The notes below the pieces were generated by a model, which was given only the letters and a program-made list of their open reading frames with translations, did no database searches and was not told the DNA's origin. A stretch of 64,000 nt of DNA from Streptomyces violaceoruber (lineage in GTDB: Bacteria > Actinomycetota > Actinomycetes > Streptomycetales > Streptomycetaceae), in the NCBI RefSeq assembly GCF_033406955.1, contig NZ_CP137734.1, positions 5,208,001 through 5,272,000 of the forward strand, written 5' to 3'. The position numbers and the translations under genes were made by a program. This document shows, piece after piece, positions 1-8,962 of the stretch. Numbering within the stretch: the first letter of the stretch is position 1; each line of letters opens with the position of its first letter.

Positions 1-1340
1 TGCTGGGTCTGCAGGTGCACACTGCCGGGGCGCTTGACCACGCCCTCGGCGAAGTTGGCGTTGTTCACCAGGTACGTGGCGCGGGCCAGCACCTCCCAGT
101 ACCGGTGGCTGCCGACGACCGCGTGGTCGACGCCCTCCGGCAGGGTGTGCGCCTGGTCCGGCTCGACCAGGAACACCGACCTGAGGTGCGGGGCGAGTTC
201 GCGGGCCTTGGCGTGGATCGCGGCCGGGTTGCAGGCGTAACCGCGGCCCCAGTAGGCGCAGTACACGACGAGGTTGGGGTCCAGCGGGCGGCGCAGGTGG
301 CGGTGGTAGCGCAGACGGGTGCGCAGCCCGCGCGGCCACGGCAGGCGGCGCAGGACGCCGGTCGCCGTCCGGTTGGCGGCGCGCAGCGCGCGGAAGGCGG
401 TGTACGACCCCGACGCCAGCAGCCGGTGCTGCACGCCGAGCCGCCCGCCCGGCGGCCGGAATCCCGCGGGGCGGTGGCGCCGGTACAGGCGGCTCGCCCG
501 GCGGTAGAAGGCGCGGCGTCCCCGCCGGGTCAGGCGCCGGGGGTGGGTGGCCGTCTTGAGGACCGCCGCGAAGAGCTGCTCGAACAGCGGGCCGCGCCGC
601 TCGGGCGGCAGGCCCCGCTCGACGGCGTGGGTGAGGGCGAGTTCGGCCTGGTCGAGCAGGTCCGCGTGGTGCTCGCCGGGCAGGTTCAGCCGGTTGCCCT
701 GGCGCCGCACCCGGTGCCGTACGACCACCTCGCGCAGCACGGCCATGCGCTCGGCGCGCGCCGCGACCCGGGCGCCGAAGCCGACGTCCGTGAAGTGCCC
801 GCCGGGGAAGTCCAGCCGGCGCTCGGTGAGGAAGGTGCGGCGGTGGACCGCGCTCCAGGCGGGCAGGTGCACGCCGGTCAGGTGCGGGGCGCGGTCGGGG
901 GCGAAGGCGCCGTCCGGGGTCTTCGCCAGCAGCGGCGCGGCCGGGTTGGTGGTCTCGCCCTCCCACCAGGGCACCCGCTCGTGCTCGAAGTACAGGACGT
1001 CGACGCCGCCGGTGTCCGCCAGGCGTGCGTCCACGGCCGCCAGCGCTCCCGGCACGAGGGTGTCGTCGCCGTCGAGGAACAGCAGGTACGCGCCGGTCGC
1101 CGCCCGCATCCCGGCGTTGCGCGCCCCGGCCAGACCCGCCGACGGCGGCGAGTGCACGGGCGTCACCCGGGAGTCCCGCTCGGCGTGCTCCCCGGCTACG
1201 TCCGCCGCGGCGCAGTCCGGGCCGTCGCAGACCGGGATCAGCTCGAAGTCGCCGAAGGACTGGCCGAGGACGGAGTCCAGTGCCTGGGAGAGCCGCCCCG
1301 CGACCCCATGGGACGGGACGATGATGCTGAAGCGGGGCAT
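1..1340 (-). CDS. GT2 glycosyltransferase / CDP-glycerol glycerophosphotransferase (C-terminus beyond window)
   Basis: Translation from ATG at 1340 begins MPRFSIIVPSHG, a family-2 glycosyltransferase start. It continues with LLFLDGDDTL, the metal-binding DxD region. Later residues (LVVYCAYWGRGYACNPAAIH) and the arrangement match the start of a TagF-like CDP-glycerol:polyglycerophosphate transferase domain, whose end lies outside the window. It starts only 19 nt after the stop of the gene at 1360-3645, with a purine-rich GAGAAAGAG upstream, so the two are co-transcribed paralogues. Probable role: building or decorating a teichoic-acid-like or other polyol-phosphate wall polymer at the inner face of the membrane. 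The substrate cannot be read from sequence. Confidence 0.85.
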   Translation of the reverse strand, partial: MPRFSIIVPSHGVAGRLSQALDSVLGQSFGDFELIPVCDGPDCAAADVAGEHAERDSRVTPVHSPPSAGLAGARNAGMRAATGAYLLFLDGDDTLVPGALAAVDARLADTGGVDVLYFEHERVPWWEGETTNPAAPLLAKTPDGAFAPDRAPHLTGVHLPAWSAVHRRTFLTERRLDFPGGHFTDVGFGARVAARAERMAVLREVVVRHRVRRQGNRLNLPGEHHADLLDQAELALTHAVERGLPPERRGPLFEQLFAAVLKTATHPRRLTRRGRRAFYRRASRLYRRHRPAGFRPPGGRLGVQHRLLASGSYTAFRALRAANRTATGVLRRLPWPRGLRTRLRYHRHLRRPLDPNLVVYCAYWGRGYACNPAAIHAKARELAPHLRSVFLVEPDQAHTLPEGVDHAVVGSHRYWEVLARATYLVNNANFAEGVVKRPGSVHLQTQ

Positions 1341-1359
1341 ACTGCTCTTTCTCTCGGTT

Positions 1360-3645
1360 TCAGAGGCTGTCGGTGACGGTGCGCGGACCCGCCGGTGGCG
1401 GCACCGTGGTCAGCGGGGCCCGCGCCAGAGCCGCGGTGGCGGAGGGCGCGGGGCGGCGCCCGGAGAGCGGGACGGCCGGCGGCGGGTCCGTCTCGCCCAG
1501 GACCACCCGGCGTACGACCCGCTCGGCGGCGCGGCCGTCGTCGTAGGGGCAGAACCGCTCGCGGAAGGCGGCCCGCAGCCGCGCCGACCGGGTGCCGTGC
1601 CAGTCGCCGCTCGCGAACACGCCGATCAGCTCGTCCTCGTCCCGCGCGATCGCGCCCGGCGGGAAGGACCGCAGGTCGACGTAGGTGCCGCGGGCCGCCT
1701 CGTACGCCTCCCGCTCGGCGGCGTGGATCACGATCGGGCGGTCGAGGCCCGCGTAGTCGAACATCAGCGACGAGTAGTCGGTGACCAGGGCGTCCGAGGC
1801 CAGGCACAGCGACTCCACGTGCGGGTGGTCGCTGACGTCCAGCACCCGGCCGGCGGACGCGGCGAGCGGGCCGCCGTGCCGGGGGTGGGCGCGGGCCAGC
1901 ACCACGAAGCGCGGGCCGAGGCGGCGCACGACGCGCTCCAGGTCCAGGGCGGAGCGCTGGGTGCGCCGGTAGTCGCGGTGGGTGGGCGCGTACAGGATCG
2001 CGACCGTGCCCTCGGGGACGCCGAGGGTCTCGCGCAGCCGGGCCACGTCCGCGGCCGTCGCCCGCTGGAGGACGTCGGTGCGCGGCTGGCCGCACTCCAG
2101 GGCGGTCCAGTCGCCCGGGTGGACGCGTTCCCAGGTCAGGGTGGAGTGGCGGTTGGCGGAGACCACGTAGTCCCAGGAGTCGGCCTCGCGCAGCAGCCGG
2201 GCGAAGTCGGTGCCCTGAGCGGCGGCCGGGCGCTCCTGGAGGTCCAGGCCCATGTGCTTGAGGGGCGTCCCGGCCTGCGTCTGGACCAGGACCTGACCCC
2301 GCCGCCTGACCAGGCCCGGGCCGAAGGCACCCTCGCGCACCAGGTAGCGGGAGCGGGCCAGGGCCGTCCAGTGGGCGGCCGTGCCCGGGGTCAGGCGGCG
2401 GGTGCCGGGCGGCACGGTGTGGTGGTGCACCCGGTCGGCTGTCCACGCCGTGCGCACGTGCGGCGCGAGACGGCGGAACGCCTCCTCCAGCGCGCCCGGG
2501 TCGCGGCCGTACCCCCGGTCGCCCTCGACGGCGAAGACGGCCCGGTCGGCGCGGAGCGGGAGGCAGCGCTGGACGCGGTAGTGCAGGCGCAGGGCGCCGG
2601 TCCGGGCGGCGCGCAGCAGCCCCGCGGCGACCCCCGCCGTACCGCGGCGCAGGGCCGACGCCAGCCGCAGGGCGCCGTAGGTGCGGCGCAGGCCCAGGCG
2701 GAGCAGGGCGTGGCGCAGCCGGACGGGCAGCGGGGCGGGGGCGCCGGGGACCCGGTAGCGGCGGCAGTGGACCCGGGCCCGGCGCAGGAACTCGGCGCGC
2801 AGGGAACGCGGGAGACGGCCGGGGCGGGTGTACACCGTCGTGAGGTGGTCGGCCATGCGCCGGTACAGCAGCGGCCGCCAGCGGGCCAGCTCCTTGCGCG
2901 ACTCCGGGTGCGTCTCCATGCGCGCGTCGAGGAACGCGAAGACGCGGTCGTACTGCGTGAAGACGTCCAGGTGGCGCTCGCCCGGCGTGCCCAGGATGCT
3001 GCCCCGCAGCCGCTGGCGGTAGTGGACGCAGACCCGGTCCAGGGTGGCGACGGAGCCCGCCGTCATCAGGACCGGGTACGTCCACGGCGTGTCCTCGTAG
3101 TAGCCCGGCGGGAAGGCGAAGCCCTCGCGTACGGCGAACTCCCGTCGCACCGCCTTGTTCCAGGCCACCATCAGCAGCTTCAGCAGCCCGGGCCGGTCGG
3201 CGAGCCGGAACGGCGCCGGGCCCTGCTCGGTGAGGTGCGCGGCGGCCTGGTTGCGGACCGTCTCGCCGGTCCAGTACGTGCGCGCGTAGTCGTAGACCAG
3301 GACGTCCGGCTCGCCGGTCTCCTTGATCCGGTCGGCGATGCCCCGCAGCGCGTGCGGGGTGAGGGTGTCGTCGCCGTCGAGGAAGACGAGGTAGTCGCCG
3401 CCCGCCCGTTCCATGCCGGCGTTGCGGGCGGGGCCCAGCCCCTCGTTGCGCGGCAGGCCGATGACGCGGACGCGCGGGTCGAGGGCCGCGAACTCGTCGG
3501 CGATCGCGCCGCAGGCGTCCGGCGAGCCGTCGTCGACCACGATCACCTCGAAGTCCGGGTACGACTGGGCCAGCACCGACTCCAGGCACGCGTGCAGATA
3601 CGCCTGCACCTGGTACGCGGGAACGATGACACTGAACCTGGGCAC
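1360..3645 (-). CDS. bifunctional GT2 / CDP-glycerol:glycerophosphate glycerophosphotransferase
   Basis: About 761 aa. Residues 1-230 are a GT2 domain: FSVIVPAYQV, VVDDGSPDAC and YLVFLDGDDTL carry the nucleotide-sugar and metal-binding positions. Residues about 380-740 are a TagF-like domain with the CDP-glycerol transferase signatures YAPTHRDYR and LVTDYSSLMFDYA. I chose GTG at 3645 because GGAAG lies 5 nt upstream and the paralogue at 1340 starts at the same residue (MPRF). An ATG at 3657 is in frame but has no ribosome site. It lies upstream of its paralogue with a 19-nt gap. Likely function is wall glycopolymer synthesis. The two-domain fusion is established in Gram-positive wall polymerases; the substrate here is inference. 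Confidence 0.88.
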   Translation of the reverse strand: MPRFSVIVPAYQVQAYLHACLESVLAQSYPDFEVIVVDDGSPDACGAIADEFAALDPRVRVIGLPRNEGLGPARNAGMERAGGDYLVFLDGDDTLTPHALRGIADRIKETGEPDVLVYDYARTYWTGETVRNQAAAHLTEQGPAPFRLADRPGLLKLLMVAWNKAVRREFAVREGFAFPPGYYEDTPWTYPVLMTAGSVATLDRVCVHYRQRLRGSILGTPGERHLDVFTQYDRVFAFLDARMETHPESRKELARWRPLLYRRMADHLTTVYTRPGRLPRSLRAEFLRRARVHCRRYRVPGAPAPLPVRLRHALLRLGLRRTYGALRLASALRRGTAGVAAGLLRAARTGALRLHYRVQRCLPLRADRAVFAVEGDRGYGRDPGALEEAFRRLAPHVRTAWTADRVHHHTVPPGTRRLTPGTAAHWTALARSRYLVREGAFGPGLVRRRGQVLVQTQAGTPLKHMGLDLQERPAAAQGTDFARLLREADSWDYVVSANRHSTLTWERVHPGDWTALECGQPRTDVLQRATAADVARLRETLGVPEGTVAILYAPTHRDYRRTQRSALDLERVVRRLGPRFVVLARAHPRHGGPLAASAGRVLDVSDHPHVESLCLASDALVTDYSSLMFDYAGLDRPIVIHAAEREAYEAARGTYVDLRSFPPGAIARDEDELIGVFASGDWHGTRSARLRAAFRERFCPYDDGRAAERVVRRVVLGETDPPPAVPLSGRRPAPSATAALARAPLTTVPPPAGPRTVTDSL

Positions 3646-3757
3646 GGGGACTTCCATCGGTCGGCGGGATCGGTGCGGGCGTTCTGCCCGGCAACGGCCG
3701 GTGGACCCGCTTGGTTACGGTCCCCGGGGCATTCGGGGGACGTTGTGCCCGTACGGA

Positions 3758-3792
3758 TGAGGGGGCGGGCCGGTGACCGGCCCGCCCCCTCA
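3758..3792. terminator. hairpin terminator after the ABC permease genes
   Basis: A perfect 16-bp inverted repeat (3758-3773 with 3777-3792, 3-nt loop) lies just beyond the stop of the minus-strand permease at 3811. There is no long T-run, as usual in Streptomyces. It separates the transporter operon from the glycosyltransferase operon. Confidence 0.75.
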
Positions 3793-3810
3793 AGGGTGTT
3801 GTCGTGGCGG

Positions 3811-4728
3811 CTATTTGACGGCGCCCGCCATCACGCCGGAGACGAACTGCCGCTGGAACGCGAAGAACACGGCCAGCGGGATCACCATGGAGATGAACGC
3901 GCCCGGCGCGAGCACGTCGATGTTGTTGCCGAACTGCCGTACCTGGGTCTGCAGGGCGACCGTGATCGGCTGGTTCCCGGAGTCCGAGAAGATCAGCGCG
4001 ACCAGCATGTCGTTCCACACCCACAGGAACTGGAAGATGCCCAGGCTCGCGATCGCGGGCCCGCCGAGCGGCATCACCACCCGCACGAACAGCCTCAGTT
4101 CACCCGCACCGTCCAGGCGGGCCGCTTCCAGCAGCTCCCGCGGGATCTCCGCGAAGAAGTTCCGCAGCAGGAACACCGCGAAGGGCAGGCCGAAGCCGAC
4201 GTGGAAGAGGATCACGCCGAGCATGGAACCGAACAGGCCGATCTTCCCGAAGAGTTCGGCGATCGGGATCAGGGCCACCTGCACGGGTACGACGAGCAGC
4301 CCGACCACGGCCAGGAACCACCAGTCGCGGCCGGGGAATTCCATCCACGCGAAGGCGTACCCGGCCAGCGCCCCGATCACCACGACCAGGACGGTCGCGG
4401 GGACGGTGATCAGCGCGGTGTTGAGGAGCGAGGAGGTGATGTCGCCGTTCTTCAGCAGCTCCTCGTAGCTCTGGAAGGTCAGCTGGGACGGCTCGGTGAG
4501 GACTTTCCACCAGCCGCTCGCCGCCATGTCCTCCGGCGTGCGCAGCGAGGACAGCAGCAGCCCGATCGTCGGGACCAGCCAGAACAGGCCCACCACGATC
4601 AGGAACACCCGGACGAGCCCGCCGCCGGCCGCCTCGGCGAGCCGGGAGGCGAGCGGCTGCCTGGCCTTGACGGCCGTCTCGGGCGGCCGGGTGGCCGCCG
4701 GGGTGAGGGAACCCGCGTCCGCGGTCAT
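3811..4728 (-). CDS. carbohydrate ABC transporter permease (MalG type)
   Basis: 305 aa from ATG at 4728, which overlaps the upstream permease stop by 4 nt (ATGA), implying translational coupling. Six membrane spans are visible, starting at VFLIVVGLFWLVPTIGLLL. The cytoplasmic EAA loop reads ELLEAARLDGAGELRLFVRV, the site that docks the ATPase. The C-terminus FQRQFVSGVMAGAVK is typical of MalG-class CUT1 permeases. It forms a heterodimer with the product of 4725-6080 and receives sugar from the lipoprotein at 6085-7482. No ATPase gene is adjacent. In Streptomyces such transporters commonly share the MsiK ATPase (family knowledge). Confidence 0.93.
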   Translation of the reverse strand: MTADAGSLTPAATRPPETAVKARQPLASRLAEAAGGGLVRVFLIVVGLFWLVPTIGLLLSSLRTPEDMAASGWWKVLTEPSQLTFQSYEELLKNGDITSSLLNTALITVPATVLVVVIGALAGYAFAWMEFPGRDWWFLAVVGLLVVPVQVALIPIAELFGKIGLFGSMLGVILFHVGFGLPFAVFLLRNFFAEIPRELLEAARLDGAGELRLFVRVVMPLGGPAIASLGIFQFLWVWNDMLVALIFSDSGNQPITVALQTQVRQFGNNIDVLAPGAFISMVIPLAVFFAFQRQFVSGVMAGAVK

Positions 4729-6080
4729 CGCCGCACCTCCCGCCGAAGTCGCCGTACGTTGAACCACATCACCGGGATGACCAGGAGCAGCAGGAACACC
4801 GCGATGGCGCTGGCGACGCCCGGCTGGTCCGAGGCGAAGCCCTTGCGGTACAGCTCCAGGGCGAGCACGTTCGCGTCGTCCTGGGAGGAGCCCGGGGCGA
4901 TGATGAAGACCAGGTCGAAGACCTTCAGCACGTTGATCATCAGGGTGACGACGACGACCGCGAGGACCGGTGCCAGCAGGGGCACCGTGACCCGTCTGAA
5001 GACCTGCCACTCGTTGGCGCCGTCGACCCGGGCGGCCTCCAGGAGCTCCCGGGGCATGCCCGCGAGGCCCGCCGCGATCAGCACCATCGCGAAGCCCGCC
5101 CACATCCACACGTACGATCCGATGATCGCCGGGGTGACGAGTGAGGGGCCGAGCCAGTTCAGGCCGTTGTACGCCTCCTTGAAGTTGTCGGCGGGCAGCC
5201 TCAGCAGCGCCCCGTCGGCCGCCGCGGGCAGCGTGAAGGTGCCGTCCCCGGCCGCCGTGGTCGTCGCCACGACCTCGCCGTCCTTGACCGCCTCGATCTT
5301 CATCCCGGCGTAGCCCAGCTCGGCCGCGTCGACGCCGCCCAGTCTGCCGACGCCCTTGCCGCGGGTGAAGTCCTGCCAGGTGGTGCCGGTGACCTTCCCG
5401 TCCGCCGGCTCGGCGGTCGCGGCCTTCTTCGCGCCGTCGGGCATCAGGTCGGGGGCCACGCCCACCAGCGGCAGGGCGACCGGGGTGCCCGCGCCGACCG
5501 GCTGCTTGGTGATGAACGCGCCGCCGCCCGCCGGCTTCAGCGGCGAGTCGCGGCCGGGGTGAGCCTTCGGGAACGCGGACGACTCGGCGAACGTGTCGTG
5601 CACCCCGACCCACACCGCGTTGGCGACGCCCTTGTCCGGGTCCTGGTCGTACACCAGGCGGAAGATGATGCCGGCCGCCAGCATCGAGATCGCCATCGGC
5701 ATGAAGACGACCAGCTTGAACGCCGTGCCCCAGCGGATGCGTTCGGTCAGCACCGCGAAGATCAGGCCCAGCGCGGTGGCGACCGTCGGCGCGAACACCA
5801 CCCAGATGACGTTGTTCTTCAGGGCGGTGCGGATGCCGTCGTCGGTGAAGAGGGTCTCGTAGTTGTCGAACCCGGCGAAGGAGTCGCCGGACTGGTCGTA
5901 GAAGCTGCGGATCAGCGAGTACCCGATCGGGTAGACCACGAGCGCGCCGAGCAGCACCAGGGCGGGCAGCAGGAACAGCGCCGCCACGGACCTGCGGGTG
6001 CCGGTCACGCTCTTGCGCGACTTGGGTGACTTGGGGGCGGCGGAGCCCCGTGGGGCTCCTGCCGCCGTGGCCGACGTCAT
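4725..6080 (-). CDS. carbohydrate ABC transporter permease with large extracytoplasmic loop (MalF type)
   Basis: 451 aa. ATG at 6080 sits 4 nt after the TGA of the binding-protein gene. Membrane spans 1-3 are at about residues 31-60, 91-111 and 120-144. The EAA loop is ELLEAARVDGANEWQVFRRV (345-364). Between spans 3 and 4 lies an insertion of roughly 165 residues (145-312), rich in Gly/Ala/Thr with beta-strand-like stretches such as KIEAVKDGEVVATTT. Typical CUT1 permeases are about 300 aa, so the insertion explains the length. E. coli MalF has its periplasmic P2 domain in the same relative place. The partner permease is the next gene. A contact role with the binding protein is inferred. Confidence 0.92.
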   Translation of the reverse strand: MTSATAAGAPRGSAAPKSPKSRKSVTGTRRSVAALFLLPALVLLGALVVYPIGYSLIRSFYDQSGDSFAGFDNYETLFTDDGIRTALKNNVIWVVFAPTVATALGLIFAVLTERIRWGTAFKLVVFMPMAISMLAAGIIFRLVYDQDPDKGVANAVWVGVHDTFAESSAFPKAHPGRDSPLKPAGGGAFITKQPVGAGTPVALPLVGVAPDLMPDGAKKAATAEPADGKVTGTTWQDFTRGKGVGRLGGVDAAELGYAGMKIEAVKDGEVVATTTAAGDGTFTLPAAADGALLRLPADNFKEAYNGLNWLGPSLVTPAIIGSYVWMWAGFAMVLIAAGLAGMPRELLEAARVDGANEWQVFRRVTVPLLAPVLAVVVVTLMINVLKVFDLVFIIAPGSSQDDANVLALELYRKGFASDQPGVASAIAVFLLLLVIPVMWFNVRRLRREVRR

Positions 6081-6084
6081 CGCG

Positions 6085-7482
6085 TCAGCCGCCGTAGGCG
6101 GCGGCCGCGTCCGCTTCCAGCTTCGCCTGGGCACCCGCGACGTCCTTCGGGTTCTTCAGGAAGTCCTGGAGCGTCTTCCACTCGCCCTTGCCGGGGGTGC
6201 CGCCGAAGGCCTGCGGGGCCTGGTCCGACATGTCGAAGCGGAAGTCGTCACCGGCCGCGACCAGCGCCTCGGCGATCTTCTTCTGCACCTCGTTCGGGTA
6301 CACCGAGGAGTCGATGCTCTTGTTGGGCGAGAGGAACCCGCCGAGCTTCGCCTGGATCCCCGCCGCGTCCGGCGAGGCCAGCCAGGTGGCCAGCGCCTGC
6401 GCCGCCTTCGAGTCCTTGAAGACCACGGCCGCGTCGCCGCCGGACACCACCGGCGCGGTGTCGCCCACGGCCGGGAACGGGAACACCTTCGCGTCCGTGC
6501 CGACCTTCGCCTTCGTCTCACCGATGTTGACCTGGACGAAGTCGCCCTCGTAGACCATGCCCGCCTTGGGCTGGTCGCCGCCGGTGAAGGTCTGCGTCAC
6601 CGAGGCCGGGAACTCCGTCTGGAGCGCGCCGGACGCCCCGCCCGCGACGAAGTCCTTCTTGCCCCAGATCTCCGCGAGCGTGGTGAGGGCGTCCTTCACG
6701 GACGGGTCCGTCCACTTGATCTCGTGCTTGGCGAGCTGGTCGTACTTCTCCGGACCCGCCTGCGAGAGGTAGACGTTCTCGAACCAGTCGGTGAGCGTCC
6801 AGCCGTCCGCGCCGCCCACCGAGAACGGGGTGACGCCCGAGTCGTAGACCATCTGGGCCGCGTTGAGCAGCTCGTCCCAGGTCTTGGGCTCGGCGGCGCC
6901 GGCGTTCTCGAAGACCTGGGCGTTGTACCAGATCAGCGACTTGTTGGCGGCCTTGTAGTACACGCCGTACTGCTTGCCGCCGACCTTGCCGATGTCCTGC
7001 CAGCCCTGCGAGTAGTTCTCGCCCAGCTCCTTGGTCGCCTCGGCGCCCAGCGGCTTGGCCCAGCCCTTGTCCACGGCCTGCTTGATGGCGCCGGGCTGCG
7101 GGAGCATCGCCACGTCCGGCGGGGCACCGCCCGCGATCTTCGAGCCGAGGAAGTTGATGATCGGGTCCTGGGCGGGCACGAAGGTCACCTTGGCGCCGGT
7201 GCGCTTCTCGAACTCGGCGAGGACCTTCTTGAAGTTCTCCTGCTCGGTGCCGGTCCAGACGGCGGCGACCTCCAGGCTCTCACCGTCCAGCTTCGGCAGA
7301 GTGACGGAGGAGGCCGGCTGCTTGGCGCCGCCGCCCTCGTCGCCGCCGTCACCGCCGCCGCTGTCCTCGTCACCGCCGCAGGCGGTGAGCGAGAGCGCGA
7401 GCGCTCCCGCGGCCAGGGCGGCTGCGGCCCGGGTGGTCCTCTTGACGGTTCCGCGTGTCCGGATGGTGCTGCTCGTGCGCAT
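6085..7482 (-). CDS. carbohydrate ABC transporter substrate-binding lipoprotein
   Basis: 465 aa from ATG at 7482. The N-terminus is a lipoprotein signal: Arg-rich MRTSSTIRTRGTVKR, a hydrophobic AAAALAAGALALS, then the lipobox LTAC. An acidic Gly/Asp linker follows. The mature part is a family-1 extracellular solute-binding protein with the recognisable EKRTGAKVTFVPAQ, GTPGKGEWKTLQDF and WTLTDWFENVYLS segments. It captures a sugar or oligosaccharide outside the membrane and delivers it to the two permeases encoded 4 nt downstream. The substrate is unknown. The 193-nt upstream gap carries direct repeats GGTCACGA (minus-strand sense, 7594-7613) that could bind a regulator; this is inference. Confidence 0.92.
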   Translation of the reverse strand: MRTSSTIRTRGTVKRTTRAAAALAAGALALSLTACGGDEDSGGGDGGDEGGGAKQPASSVTLPKLDGESLEVAAVWTGTEQENFKKVLAEFEKRTGAKVTFVPAQDPIINFLGSKIAGGAPPDVAMLPQPGAIKQAVDKGWAKPLGAEATKELGENYSQGWQDIGKVGGKQYGVYYKAANKSLIWYNAQVFENAGAAEPKTWDELLNAAQMVYDSGVTPFSVGGADGWTLTDWFENVYLSQAGPEKYDQLAKHEIKWTDPSVKDALTTLAEIWGKKDFVAGGASGALQTEFPASVTQTFTGGDQPKAGMVYEGDFVQVNIGETKAKVGTDAKVFPFPAVGDTAPVVSGGDAAVVFKDSKAAQALATWLASPDAAGIQAKLGGFLSPNKSIDSSVYPNEVQKKIAEALVAAGDDFRFDMSDQAPQAFGGTPGKGEWKTLQDFLKNPKDVAGAQAKLEADAAAAYGG

Positions 7483-7593
7483 CACTGCCCCGTTCTTCGT
7501 TCCTCGTCGAACGCTCGGCGCTCTCCCGTGCGCTCTGGTGTACGCCAGGGGGGTGAGGGCGGCAAGGGCGCGTCCGCTGTCAACAGGGCGATC

Positions 7594-7613
7594 GTGACCG
7601 CGTCGTGACCGTG
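7594..7613. promoter_or_regulatory. direct repeat upstream of sugar ABC operon
   Basis: Two copies of CGTGACCG separated by 3 nt lie about 110 nt upstream of the binding-protein start, in the promoter region of the minus-strand operon. The 11-nt period puts both on one helix face, as expected for an operator. No regulator gene is adjacent and the assignment is speculative. Confidence 0.25.
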
Positions 7614-7675
7614 ATCGGCAACCGGGCGCGGGTACGGGCGTCGTCGCCCGGGCTCCACCACCTCGCGCCCCGTAC

Positions 7676-8785
7676 TCAGCCGGCGCCTTCGGAGGGGGCA
7701 CCGCCGAGACGGTCCAGGTACGCGCGGCAGCGGGACTTCCAGTCGGACGGAGCCGAACCGGACAGACAGGCGCGCAGCAACTCGGCCACGGGTTCCCCGA
7801 GACCCAGCTCGGCGACGGCGTCCTCGTGTGCCTCCAAGCAGGCGGCGAGCCTGCGCTTGCAGCCCGCGTCGTCCAGGTCGAGCAGGGCGAGTGCCGCCAC
7901 AGCGCCGGCCAGGTCGATGGCCATGACGATCGGGATCATCCGGCGGGGGACTCCCACATCGTCGGAATCGTTGGCGATGACGACGAGGTGCTCCAAGAAC
8001 GCGGGGGCGGCGGGCCGCGGCGTGTACAGCTGCTCCAACAACTCGAAGGACAGCCGCTGGATCCCCTGCTCCGGGCTGTTCAGCAGGGCGTACAGGGGCT
8101 CCTCGTCCAACGCCCTGCGCGCCGCGAGCGCGCGGAGGGCCTGCTTGCGCTTGTGCTTCTCCTCGAACTCGTCCAGCGCGATCCTCCTCGCGATCACCAG
8201 ATCGGTCATGGACAACCTGGAGGGCTGGGCGAAGAGGGGCACGGCGGACCCGCGGCGATTGCGCTCGCTCAGGTGACCGACGGCGATTCTGAAGAGCTGG
8301 GACAGCTCACGCCGCAGCACGTCCCTGAACGAACCGTCGGTGAAGGGGGCGACGGTGATCTGGCGTTCATGGTAAAGCTCGCGCAGCGTCATCACGAGAT
8401 TTCTGTCCTGCTCCGACGGAATGACGGAAAGGTCTGTGGGGGGCGGGAAGGTCGAATGCAGGAACAGGTATCTCTGATGCGTCTTGTCGAGGCAGAGGAC
8501 CAGGAATGGCTTACCGGACATCAGTGCCTCGCTCACCTCGGTCTCCCAGGTGATCCGGCCGATTTCCTCGACTATGACGAACACGCAGATGTCTGCGTCC
8601 TGTACGGATTCACGAGAATTCTCGGTCCAGCTCGAAGTGGCAGAATTGATGTAGTTCACCGTCCCCGACAGGAAGTGCCGAGGGATTCCGCCGAAATCTT
8701 CCACGACCTGGACGAACGCGTCCCGCACCCTCTCCGTGTCGGCGGCGCCGCACAGCATGATCCTCATCATGGCGCAGTGTTGCAT
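7676..8785 (-). CDS. uncharacterised protein with TIR/DUF4062-like N-terminal domain
   Basis: 369 aa from ATG at 8785. No start has a convincing ribosome site; alternatives are ATG 8770, 8767 and 8875. Residues about 6-115 alternate beta strands and helices: MRIMLCGAADTERVRDAF, then DADICVFVIVEEIGRITWET, EVSEALMSGKPFLVLCL. That is the pattern of the flavodoxin-like TIR/DUF4062/deoxyribosyltransferase group, with a Trp-Glu-Thr-Glu helix start where those families carry functional Glu. The remaining 220 residues are helical, charged and repeat-like, with no transmembrane segment. GC is visibly lower than in the flanking genes. It is divergent from 8963-9592. Fold assignment is my pattern reading; a nucleotide- or NAD-directed function is inference. 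Confidence 0.6.
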   Translation of the reverse strand: MQHCAMMRIMLCGAADTERVRDAFVQVVEDFGGIPRHFLSGTVNYINSATSSWTENSRESVQDADICVFVIVEEIGRITWETEVSEALMSGKPFLVLCLDKTHQRYLFLHSTFPPPTDLSVIPSEQDRNLVMTLRELYHERQITVAPFTDGSFRDVLRRELSQLFRIAVGHLSERNRRGSAVPLFAQPSRLSMTDLVIARRIALDEFEEKHKRKQALRALAARRALDEEPLYALLNSPEQGIQRLSFELLEQLYTPRPAAPAFLEHLVVIANDSDDVGVPRRMIPIVMAIDLAGAVAALALLDLDDAGCKRRLAACLEAHEDAVAELGLGEPVAELLRACLSGSAPSDWKSRCRAYLDRLGGAPSEGAG

Positions 8786-8962
8786 GCGGCCGGGCAACCG
8801 GGACCCGCTTCCCGGAGCCCGCCGCTCCCTGTCATTTCTTTGCAGTACCGCCGACTCGACGGGAGCGTACGGCATCTCACCCCCGGCCGTCGGCAAAACG
8901 CGCGCCGCGGGGTCGGCCGCATCACACAATGAACCCACGCCCGGCGGTGGGAGGGGAGTGCG

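Noticed and set aside
547..5313. A 1588-codon open frame on the plus strand and other very long frames opposite real genes
   Set aside because: High GC makes stop codons rare in shadow frames. The frame spans several well-supported minus-strand genes and has no domain or ribosome site.
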